Source: Albula goreensis (lineage: Eukaryota; Chordata; Actinopteri; Albuliformes; Albulidae). From it: a stretch of DNA of 64,000 nt. The notes beneath the pieces are model-generated. The model saw only the letters and a program-made list of their open reading frames with translations. It was not told where the DNA came from and did no database searches. How positions within the stretch are numbered: position 1 is the stretch's first letter; every line of letters begins with the position of its first letter. Of this stretch, positions 52,565 to 64,000 are shown piece by piece. The translations under genes and the position numbers were made by a program. The stretch lies in contig CM040747.1 of assembly GCA_022829145.1 (NCBI GenBank), positions 33,620,052 to 33,684,051 on the forward strand, read 5' to 3'.

Positions 52565-53183
52565 CTACGGGTTGAATATCCCTTATCCGAAATGCCTGGG
52601 ACCAGAGGTGTTTCGGATTTTGGATTTTTTCGGATTTTGTGATATTCGCATATACACCCATTCCCAAGCGTATACTTTATACAATACTTTAAGCGATACT
52701 CCAAGCATACTTTTTATATTTACATATATGTTTGATTTTTTTTAAAAAAGTATACAGTTATGCGTCGCTTAACGTCCACAAGACGTTCTGTAAAATATGA
52801 TGTTATGTGAATTCGGACATTGAACGAAACGTACTTAGCAAAGCTATATGGGATACTGCAGTGTAGGCTATCTGTATTGACTAAATAGCCATGATACTGT
52901 ACACATACAGTACTATATTTCAGCCAATATATCTGGCAAAGTAATACATAGGTTAAAAAGGTTACGTCCGCTACTTCCTCCTCTCCGACAGGGATTTCTG
53001 AACTCTTATTGTAACCTTATTACTTGAACTTGAAAGTGTTTTTGGCCAGAAAAAGTATTGAGAAGGAGCACAATCAACTGGGATGTATATATAAAACGCA
53101 GGTTAAACAATAATAATTTTCCGCTCTCAAAAAGTTTCGGATTTTGGAGCATTTCGGATTTCGGATTAGGGATGCTCAATCTG
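52565..53183. mobile_element. Tigger/pogo-like DNA transposon relic with a second element nested inside
   Basis: The left end gggttgaatatcccttatcc plus cggattttgg, and the right end ttcggattttggagcatttc then ggattagggatgctcaatct, form a long inverted repeat (complement: ttgagcatccctaatccgaa). Inside, from about 52754, is cagttatgcgtcgcttaacg, the start of a different Tigger-type element. No transposase ORF remains. Confidence 0.65.
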
Positions 53184-55500
53184 CATATTCTAAATGATCC
53201 CAACATGCTGAGTGAATAAGATGAATGTGGGAAAAAACTGCTGTCAATATCTGTGGGATTAAGTTTCTTAATGTGTAATTTATGCGCATACTAATGTTAC
53301 CTATTAAGGTTGTAATGAGTTGATAACCTTGAGTTCAGAGGTCCCAAAGCTCTCCTTATGTGCCTTTGTGCAAACTCCTTGCTTAATTATTTACCACGTG
53401 GGACAATTATTGTACTGGGGATATGAAACAGCTGCTATTCCCGGTTGCAGTTGTTGATTGAGAAACTTATTTATTACATTCATAACAGTGGGTGGCTATA
53501 ACTACAGCGACTCACCACAACAGCCCATTTCAGGCCTTTCGTGCCACAAAATTGTGCTGTCTGGCTTTCTCCCAACAGACATGCCTGGCAGGGATGCCAA
53601 CAAGAGTGTGTGCACGCAATTGTGGTCCAAAGGACAAAAGAAGTTTCAACCAGGTAACCTTTTTGTTCGGTTTGAATCCACTAGTTATATTAAAAATAGA
53701 TTGTTGAATGTAGATAAAAATGGATCGCATGAATGACCTCTAGTTCACGTAAAAATAGTCCTCTATGCAATTTAGAAAATCTGTATATATTGTAGCATAC
53801 ACTCAATATACCTAAAATGACTACTCTAACAGAGGTATTTTTGCCAGGTAGTCACGTGTACTGAAGACAGGTACATACAACATAAATGCCTCCAACCGCT
53901 GGGGGTGGGTCAGTAGAGAACTCCTCCCCCCCAATGCCCTTGTATCCAACGTGAACTACGGAGCGGCCACCTCCAGTCTCTCAATGTGGTCCTCCAGGCT
54001 TGATGTACTCCACGTGCTGTCGTCTTACGTCACCCCACACATGCCCGGGCGCAAGTCCGTGCTTGTCACACCAAATACAGCTTCGGCGACAAATACGTCA
54101 GCCATTGGCTGGAAAGGCGGTGTATGTCCTCTAAGACAGCTGTGTGTGTGTGTGTAATTCTCCTCTTCACTCTTGCCTGCATGTCAAAAATGCATCAACA
54201 AGACACCAACGTTTCCACATTTTTGTTTTGATAATCGGGCAAATTACTTCGTGTTGCCTCTCACGGGAAAGTTGTCCAGAATAAAACAGTAATTTTGTGT
54301 TCTACAATGTCGGTTTGTTTAACGCCTTTTAGAGCAACCTTGCTCCAAGTTGCACAAGTGTTCTATCACAGCGTGCTCTAAACATCTCAAGTCTGAGGGC
54401 CGTGGTGATTTGACAAACTGTGAATCTATTTTAAGCCAAAACGCAAAAATTGCCTTGTTATATCTGATACCCTGAGATCGTACGTTCGATTCCTGCTAAG
54501 ACTGTCCTGATTGCATTTTTGTAGGCTACAGTACGATTTTGAAGTAATTCGTAACCTAACAGCAAACACATGTTCCCTTGTACCCACAAAATTTGCTGCC
54601 CCAACAGTAAAGCATGATCGATATCCGCTCCCCGCCTACATTGATATATTATCGAGAAATTCAGTAACCGCTGTCCAAGGTTCTGAAGCAAGGCCTTAGA
54701 GCCCAACCTGACACGCTTTTTCAATAAACAAGATTATATGGCATATTATCAACTGAGAAAAACAAAAACGCATTTTTAAAATCATATTTATCACGTTAAT
54801 TTTTTACGAAACACCCCCGGCTCATGTGTGCTTAATTTACGAGCACAAACATAAATAACGAGGGGCTGAGAAGTAGAGAAGAATTCAATTAGCCTACAGT
54901 GTACGAACGATGCTTCAAAAAGGAAAGCTCTAACACCGCTGTCAATAGGTATTCTGCTCCACAGGAGTTAAAGGAAGAATGACTTTCAGGCGAACGGTTT
55001 ATGAGAGGGCAAAATTGTGCAAATCTACACTCCGGATTCAAAACTAACAAACGAACAGAATCAAAATACTTATTCTGTTATCAAAATAGAGTCGAGTTTG
55101 GGCATTCTATGGTTTCCAAACACGTAAACTGCGGTGGATTACAGTCAGATTAATTAATGCAGACCTCTCAGTGGGTGTTGCCCCTTTAAGACCGCTCGCC
55201 CGCCTCCTTTACAGTATTTGATGCTGAGCCATCTACTTCATTTGTTGAATAAGAAAGAGGCGTTTTATGTACCTCATGATCGCGTATAATAACGGATAAA
55301 TCACACCACAGCCTGTACTGCGGAATCCCCGTATTGCTGGAGGTTTGATGATTTCAGATCACGGAGAGTTGACGGATGCTGGAAAACATCGCCAGAACCT
55401 GGCTGTTATTTTCATATGGAAACAACGCAGGCATGGATTTCAAAGACAATCCGCGGTTCTCTCCGAAGGCCAGATAAATGAAAGCAAAACCCGTTTTGTT
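53184..55500. other. Intergenic, INAFM2 upstream region
   Basis: A GC-richer block at 53890-54125 is open for 60-odd codons but matches nothing I recognise. A B-box-like cgttcgattcc at 54485-54495 may belong to a worn SINE. GC content and CpG rise from 55170 towards the INAFM2 start, consistent with its promoter, but no TATA box is evident. Confidence 0.45.
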
Positions 55501-55509
55501 TCAAAATAG

Positions 55510-56616
<1,107 letters not shown>

Positions 56617-57151
56617 TACTAATGCGTCTCTAATATCTCCTTTTACATACTCTACTTTAACTAATGATACGCCACTACATATTGTGTCATGCCTTAAACC
56701 TTATTTTTCATTCTTATGTTGGATAATCAAAACCAAGGTCATGAGAATATAAATCTCTATCACCTCGGAAGGAACTATCGAAACCTATGAACAATTATAT
56801 ATAACAGAGAAACGACTTTGGATTGCAGTACATGTAAATACAATGTGGTTTATTTAGAGGTAGCCAGTCTACGGAAATGGAGCCATGTTTGCCAGAAGAC
56901 AGACATTTGTAATTCTCGTTTTTGTTTAAATATAATCAGTTTCATTGTACGAATTTATCAGGAATCGACTGGCAGTGGAACTCATAATGTGTCACACTCA
57001 GGTATGTGCATATAACCATGTATATGTGGGATATACTGTACTCGTTATTGTATATAGGAAAGATCTTGTATGCGCTGCCGTCGGTAAAAGTTTAGCCAAA
57101 TTAGGTACTTTTTATGAAAGAAACAATGTACAATAGATATATCATGGAACA

Positions 57152-57157
57152 AATAAA
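57152..57157 (+). terminator. inafm2: INAFM2 polyadenylation signal AATAAA
   Basis: Canonical hexamer 536 nt after the stop codon, giving a 3' UTR of about 560 nt. Confidence 0.7.
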
Positions 57158-57179
57158 ATTCCTTGTAAAAAACTCTGTT

Positions 57180-60130
57180 GTTTAGGTTTTATTAGATATT
57201 TAACCGAAAAAGCCATCCAATTCAATAGTCATAAGTTATTTGTAAACGAAAAATAGTTTCCAGTGACAGAGAGAAATTGTCTAAGGATGACAATAATAGC
57301 GATATTAATATCGGTTGTGAGTCTGTATTAGGTAATGGGGGACGTGATTCGTTTTGGTGTGAAAGAAGTGGCAGGTAAAGCATGGTTGAAGGAGTTTTGG
57401 ACTCACTATCGCAGCTCTAAATTCAAGCTGTTCGGATCTGCTTTTCCTTAGTGACATCTATGACGCAACGACCATTGGATGCGTTAAATGCACACTGACA
57501 TTGCTGAGACCCGTTTATGCCTGATATTGCGAGACACAGCTGTCCGGCTATTGTTTGTTAAAAGTGAAGTGTCGCTTTGTTGAATGTGACACATAAAGTA
57601 GTCCACAATGCTCTATTTAAAATGTAAAGGTAGTGTGTACTAAAACTGGGAACAACAATACATACATATCGAATCACAACAAAAACGGAAATAAAACGAA
57701 AAACGCTTTACCAAAGACATAATGAAATTATCAAAATACATTTAAAGTGCACAACATCCAGCATATGTGCTAGACAATTTGACCTCTGGTTTATTCACAC
57801 AGAATATCAATATAGCCCTTGAAAAGGGTCGTATGACAGTACGTAATTCGGAATTTGAACATATTTTGAGTATAAAACAAAAAGCATATGGCAACTGTAT
57901 AAAATAAACCATACAGTGCCTGTATGTTTCAAGCTGTTCGGGTACACATGTTCACACTGAGAATATTTGATTTGTCTACTCGTAACACGACAATCGTGTC
58001 GCTAGTCAATCTCCACGCAGAGTACGGACAGGTCTGTCAAAATACTCCTTGAATCTTGCCGCTCCAGGTAGGTGTTGAGGCCAATTTCCACGGGACCTCA
58101 GAAGGTGTTACTGTATCCAAGGGCAGTTCATCAACTTGTACTTAATTCTATCGTCGGTGAAGCAGCATTCTCAATGATTGACAGCTCTGCTGTTGTAAAC
58201 CAGACATTGAAGGTGCACCACGACGGACTGTGCAAAAGCAACTTAACCTGCCCCGTTTTCATTTACCATATGAAAAGTTTAATGCACTCTGCACAGGCTC
58301 CTGCATTTACAAACATTCCAAAAGTACTGACTGTCAGAAAAGCCTTTCGATATCCAGGACTTTTGATTATCATGAACTACAAAGTGTTTATGTAAATACT
58401 TATGATAATTAATAGTGTTATAATCTTTATACTTCAATGTATTTACTCTTGTATTTTGCCGTGAGAGACCGATGAGTGACTTTAGCAGATATCTGGAAAA
58501 AATGTAACAGGAAAAGCAAATCTCAAAATCACTCTTTACTGCCCTAAAATAAATGTTGAGCCCTTTATGTTACCATGCCAACAGATGATACAACAGAGAT
58601 ATGGCACACTCACCATACAATAAGAAAACAAGAGGGAGATCCACCAATTGCAGAATACATTGGTAATACTCAAAACAAGCAAAGCCAATAGGAATGTTAT
58701 AATCAGACTCCATGATTGGTGGAGCTGCTCCCTGTTTTCTGATGCACTACCCCATTGGTCAGCCCCAAATGCAGGTCTGCAGGGGAGTATCCAATACCAG
58801 GGTTTACTAATTTTTCAAATTGAGAAAATTCTCCTCATGACAGAGATGGCTACTTACTAAAAACTTTGTCATATATATCAAAGCTCGCTCTTTTTTCAGT
58901 GTGACAAAATTTTGAAGATGTTTGACCTGCTGTTGGGAGCCATCTTGGCGGTGTCTACTGATTGGCCATTCTGATGCAGACGAATAAAATCTACACATCA
59001 GCCCTTTCAATACACCTCACCCCTTCTCCGTGACAAACCGCTGGTCACCTCAAGGCGTTTTGAATTTCTCTGCTAGTGCAAGTCTGTCTGTGCTCGCTGG
59101 ATGCTGCAACACTTAAGACTGGGACGGAATCCAGCCCAGTTTCACGACTGGACTCTCTGCACTCCACATGAAATTCAGAGTGTTTCAACTCAGTTCAAAG
59201 GCACTGAACACCTGTGGAAAAAAACTCCACTCAATTAAGCTTTTCATGTGCGTTGTTTAGATGGTCTTCGGACATAAAAGCACTCACGCAGCCGAAATGG
59301 CTAAAACGGCTACCGCAGAGACGTCAAAAAAAAAAAAAAACAAAGCATAAAGCATCCCAGGTTCAAATGTGCTTTACAAACTGATTTTTCCGAGAGGGAA
59401 GCCATTTTAAATTATTAAAGTGGGGTTAGGAAAAAAATAAAATTACATGCAATAAAGAGGCAAATTAGCTGAGCTTGCTATCAATTATGGTCAGAGATGG
59501 TATTTAGATGCATTATGTGGGTTCATTCTGCACAGCCTCTGCAGCTGTGAGTCCATTACCCATAATGCAGTGTTTATGTGTGCAGCACTCAGAAAAAGCA
59601 GACGCGCGTGTGCCGAAGAAGTTGTAAGGCATAAAGTGCTTGTGTACCAGGTTTTGTAGCATGCAAGGGAAGGACATCGATACAGATGGCATAGCGTTGG
59701 CTCTGGAAGCCTGGTGCATATTTTCAATGGTGTTCAGCAATGTATTGTCTGAGCCTTGCGGGCCTATTGTCAGATCCTATTGTGGGTGACGAGGGGATGG
59801 AGGCACACAGAGAAGCATCGCAGCGTGTCACATGACCCCCCCCCCACCTTTGTGTAGAGATCCTCAGCGGGAGAGACTGCTAACGTTTTTGAGTTCGGCA
59901 AAACTAAAACATCTCAAACAGCGATTCTGAGGGGGAAAGCTCAAGGGCGCGACTCAGACCGAGCAGTCAAATTTCAGAGAGGGAAATGGCAAACATGCGA
60001 AAACACAGAAACACACTCACACCCCTTTTCCCTTTTGCTTTCTGAACGTGCTGGGCAGAGACATGCTGTTGTGAGCATACAGAGATCTGAGACTCAGCTG
60101 AAGAGCTTAGATCAGTGAGCCCCTGTGATA
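57180..60130. other. Intergenic, no gene recognised
   Basis: Short ORFs only. A poly(A) run at about 59326-59340. Nothing supports a coding exon or RNA gene. Confidence 0.55.
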
Positions 60131-60137
60131 CACTCTG

Positions 60138-60290
60138 CCTGCGGCCGCTCTCTGTTATGATAGTCTGCCTGCGACAGCTCTCTATGGCAACGTTCTGTCT
60201 GTGACATCACTCCAGCTAGGGCAAAGCTCTGCCAGTGACATCACCACAGCTATGGCAACACTCCCCCAGTGACATCACTTTGGCAATGAC
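60138..60290. repeat. Degenerate tandem repeat, unit about 30-34 bp, five copies
   Basis: Successive units start tctgcctgcggccgctctct, tctgcctgcgacagctctct, tctgtctgtgacatcactcc, tctgccagtgacatcaccac and tcccccagtgacatcacttt, each ending in a variant of atggcaac. Unit length and sequence drift along the array. Confidence 0.75.
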
Positions 60291-60373
60291 AGCACTGAAT
60301 CTATAACATCACAACGCCCATAAGGGTTCTCCATTGGATGACAGCTCAATGACTCCCATGTGCCATGATGTAC

Positions 60374-60576
60374 GTGTGCCTATTAAATAATGAGACTAAT
60401 GCTCAAGGAAAACAACTACTTCAAGCGATGCATGACAGCGAACTGAGGACGTGAGCGGGTCGAAACTTTCAGGGGTCGTTTATGCTTGCCCCTTGGTCAA
60501 TGTATACCACGTGCTTCGCGCATGCGCACTGTGATTCGACGTACATAAGCCCAGTCTCATTATTTAATAGCCACAC
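60374..60576. mobile_element. Short inverted-repeat element (203 bp), MITE-like
   Basis: The left end (60374-60397) and the reverse complement of the right end (60553-60576) agree at 23 of 24 positions around the core ctattaaataatgagact, which is perfect over 18 bp (60380-60397 and 60553-60570). The interior has several CpGs and no ORF. No clear target duplication was found, so transposon class is open. Confidence 0.6.
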
Positions 60577-62120
60577 CTCGTATGTCCATTAACGTCTTAT
60601 AGATGTGACACAGCTACCCTGTTTTAAAGAAACAGCACCCTTAATCAGGACAAGCTGCTCCCCTTTACCATTTTAGAGCACACCATGCTCTAGAAACTAG
60701 GCATATGATTGGTGTATCTATCCCTGCCTGTGGTCACATGAGTGCGATGACATAATCCTGAACCCTGTCCAACATCACCAAACAGTGATGGTAACGAGTG
60801 CTTACAACTCTGTGTTAGCAAGCAACTGTAATAGAATTCCTGGTTTTAAATTACCATATTAGAGTAGGAGGGTAAATGAGGTGGGAGAGAAAAAAAGGAC
60901 CTTTTAACTCTTCAAAGTCAACGACACTTATGAAGGTTACAGAAAATGCCAGCTGAACTGTGGAACTGGGGTGTCAAACATGCCACTTCTTTCTCTTAAT
61001 TGCTACCGGAAACTTCCATATTTTGAACAGCTGGAGTAGTAATTGCACAACTGAAGGCTGAACTTGACTGAGCTGAAATGAATCAAAAATGTATGAAGAC
61101 GGCTATAAATACAGATGGAAATCTCTGTACATGCATGTCGCTGTTCAACAAGATTCTTCACAAGGATGATCAGAGATAACCAGAAGAGGGGAGCATGGCT
61201 GTCTCTATCTCACACACACAAACACACACAGCTGGTGGGACCTCGTGGGCACGTGACACGTGACATTGTCTAAGTGTGGCCGTGCCACAATGTCACGACA
61301 TCGGCATGACACTGCAGAGGATTCTAGAATGCCACATCATTAGGGTACCAACGAGAGGGAGGCAGAAGGCTTGCTGGAGCTGTTTGGACTCCTGACTAAG
61401 ACTCTCCTTCCCTTACATTGTTTAGATTTTTTCATTTGTCGACACCACGTTTCAGCAAGCCTTGATTAACATTTGCGTTCCTTGGCCAATGGTAGAGCAC
61501 TTCCTTATTTCCTCGTTATAGTTTGACCCCTTCATGATACAGGAGCAACCACGCACACATTTATTACGGTAATACTTTATAAAGCCCCGTATTAGTGCAT
61601 GAAGTACTTTTTACATGCCTGTTTGAATATCGCTGTGGTCGTGCTAAATGAGCATAGCATGTAAAAGATTAGCCAATTAAGCGTAAGTGTCCATTAAGAG
61701 GGCTGATTGCGGCTTCCGCTTTGGGAAATGGGAAGAAAGCTGGCGTCTCCGGCGAGGAGGCCCGCTCCTGGGGCGGCCTCTGTAATTGGCACAGCGTCCC
61801 AAGACGACAGGGCCTGCTTAATTAACATGGACAACATCCTTTCTGCCTTGTCCTGTTTTCGCATCACCCTCGACGCAGGGGCAAACGCAACTTAATGAAC
61901 ACGAAAGATCACTTTCAACAAATGATTTAGTCCCCATGACCTGGTGTCTACACTTTCAGAAATTGGGACCACACTGCTTTCACCTACCAGACGATAATTT
62001 AATAATATATTATATTTGATCGAATGTGATTTGAGCTTGTATTTGAGCCCTTTCTGGAAGAATTGTTTTCTGAACGGCACATTACAGAAAATATAATCTT
62101 TAGTTGTTTGAGAACTAACC
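60577..62120. other. Intergenic, no gene recognised
   Basis: Contains a small perfect 11-bp hairpin (61259-61269 with 61287-61297, 17-nt loop) and a short CA-rich run near 61212-61230. A GC-richer stretch at 61700-61895 is open for 62 codons without recognisable similarity. Confidence 0.5.
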
Positions 62121-62123
62121 CGA

Positions 62124-62222
62124 CTGATCCAGGAATGCAGGTATGCAGGTATGCAGTGGTTATCCTCCATGGCTGTGAATGACATGGAGTAAAACTGCTC
62201 CATACCTTCATTCCTGGATCAG
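62124..62222. other. 99-nt near-perfect hairpin (foldback MITE or pre-miRNA-like)
   Basis: The outer arms 62124-62145 and 62201-62222 pair at 21 of 22 positions. Pairing continues inward (gcagt with actgc, then ctccatg with catggag) with a small bulge, leaving a loop near 62171-62183. Size and stem quality suit a microRNA precursor, but small palindromic transposon derivatives give the same picture. Confidence 0.5.
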
Positions 62223-64000
62223 CCATGCATTGAACAAAGAAATATAAACAGTTCAGGGGTTGCAATCTGCCTGGAACCAAACCCAGAATACAAAGCGGGG
62301 CTCCAGGACCCAGGTTAAAGAATCCTCATTCTAGACAACCAATATCCATACCTCTAATGACTACGCTATGTTCCTATCTCACTGGACATTTGTTCCAAGA
62401 GGAAGTGGGGTGGGGGGGTTGGGTTGGTTGAGGTGGACCAGAGATGTCACCACGTCTCCTCTAATGTAATCAATCACGCTAATCCCCGGGACAGGATGAC
62501 CCTCAACGGGAAGGAGGTCATGTGGTAGCGTCTCGGAAAAGCCTGCGTTCGCCAGGGAACATCTCAATCTCATGATTGCTCCGGCGGCAGATGAGAAAGC
62601 AACATCTATAAGCACATAACATGCAACCTCAGCAGCACAGCAATCTCTCGTTCATAGGATATATTACTGAGCTCATATCGAACCATCTACCAGAGATTTT
62701 AGCGCGATGCTTCCCGGTAATGACCGGGGTAACCGCAGTGGATAGAGAGGGTTCAAGAGATCGAAACATTCTGTCTAACCAAGATAAGCCCGTTATTTTG
62801 CCTTTGCGAACAGACTGCAATCCTGAATGCATATCTTCAGCTGGACGGCAAATGGATAAAACACAAATGAAAATGACAGTGTAAGGTGAAAATAATATTA
62901 ATAATTTTAGTACATCAATATTAATAAGTATCGCAGATCCTTTGTATGGCTTTTTACTGTTACTAGTTAATTTATTCAAGGAACAACATTCCCAGTATCA
63001 ATCCACTAAAAAATTCAGTATAAAAACTTCCAGCTAGTTAGATGGGTATTCTGTAATTATATTGATATTGACCTAATGAGCGAAACACATTGTTGTAATG
63101 ATTTCATATTGTAAAAATACTTCCATTTTGAATATTTTCAGATGTGCTGGACACCAGAGATACATAAATGACTTACTTCGGCATTGTTTCTCAATAGAAC
63201 AAGTCCAATATGCAGGAGTTTTATGTATTTATTCTTTAGCACTGCACTGCTAACGGTGTTCTCTTCAGTGGCTCTGTTTATATTTTTCCCTATATGTGTG
63301 CCACTGAGACAGTGATAACACCTACACTCTCCATGTTTACGTTAGCCAGAATATGATTCCAAAACAATTATGCAACTGTTAAGAATCAGGGCTCGTAAAA
63401 TGGTTCCCACTCACTTTTTCCTTCTTTTCCGAAAAAAAAAAACAATAAACAAACACTTAAATGTACTTCTAGCCAGCAACCAAATAAATTTAGGCAGTGC
63501 CAGTAAAATATTTTAAGAGTTTTACTGCACTGCTCAAAATCACCCTCTATATTTGGTTATGGCGTTTTCACAACGTATCGTGAAAGACACAGTTATTTCT
63601 TTGTTTTCAGTTCAAGCTTGCAAGAAAAAAAAAAAAAAAAAAACTTTGTGCCGTTTTATACCTTGGGAAAGCATTTTTTTACTCTATTGATGGACAAAAT
63701 AAAATGGCCACATATTGTGTGCTCCCAACTACAAATGGATTAAGTGGCTGTCCAAAACCTACTGCCATTTCCATTCATTGTGTGTGGAACATTTTTCGTG
63801 CAATATCTCTCTTACACCTGATGGATTAAAAAAAAAAATCAACATTAAACAGACTCAAAGGTGTCCTACTCCTGCAGGGAATGTAGGTAGTTGAACCCTT
63901 TTCACATCTAAACTTGACTCAAGGCGAACCAGGTTATTATTGGCTGTATGAAAGAACCAAGTGAGCTAGGCCACATTTTGATCTCCGCGGAGAGAAAACT
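62223..64000. other. Intergenic, AT-rich, no gene recognised
   Basis: A/T homopolymers at about 63431-63441 and 63625-63642. Short unrelated ORFs only. Confidence 0.55.

Noticed and set aside
61259..61297. 11-bp perfect hairpin
   Set aside because: Short, single, with no terminator or RNA context in a eukaryotic genome; likely chance.

Overview
The window comes from a vertebrate genome and almost certainly from a ray-finned (teleost-type) fish. It holds multi-exon genes with GT-AG introns, AATAAA signals, tRNA-derived SINEs with a fish-type tail, and several small inverted-repeat DNA-transposon derivatives. Gene order and protein content match the human 15q15 neighbourhood: BUB1B, then PAK6, then INAFM2, all on the + strand. 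The species cannot be named from the sequence.

Layout. (1) 63-8595 is the 3' part of BUB1B (BubR1, spindle-assembly checkpoint). Seventeen phase-consistent exons encode about 773 C-terminal residues, including the BUB3-binding GLEBS motif, a PP2A-B56 LxxIxE motif and the C-terminal pseudokinase. (2) 8.6-21.85 kb is intergenic or PAK6 5' territory. It has a 62-bp minisatellite, a long purine tract, a GC-rich candidate promoter, two adjacent SINEs and microsatellites. (3) 21852-36569 is PAK6, a group II p21-activated kinase. Eight coding exons give 662 aa with CRIB, pseudosubstrate and kinase domain, and one intron appears to use a GC-AG splice pair. Its introns carry a triplet-repeat tract, a 53-bp minisatellite, MITE-like elements and a SINE. 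(4) 41509-47303 is a full-length sarcomeric (cardiac/slow-type) myosin heavy chain with no introns. It is about 1932 codons long and interrupted only by four single-base deletions, all in the first 2.3 kb. An exact CArg (SRF) box and a TATA box lie just upstream and an AATAAA just downstream. (5) 47.4-55.6 kb is repeat-rich intergenic DNA with nested Tigger-like elements. (6) 55630-56616 is a single-exon INAFM2 with an unusually long serine/threonine-rich tail. (7) 57.2-64 kb has no recognisable gene; it holds a degenerate tandem array, a short inverted-repeat element and a roughly 99-nt near-perfect hairpin.

The genes do not form a pathway. BUB1B and PAK6 are neighbours by old synteny, and the myosin appears to be a retrotransposed copy inserted between PAK6 and INAFM2. 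The most notable item is this intronless myosin. Either it is a functional (or until recently functional) retrogene whose four lesions are assembly errors or recent mutations, or it is a young processed pseudogene. The absence of a poly(A) remnant and of other stops over 5.8 kb favours the first reading, but the sequence alone does not settle it.
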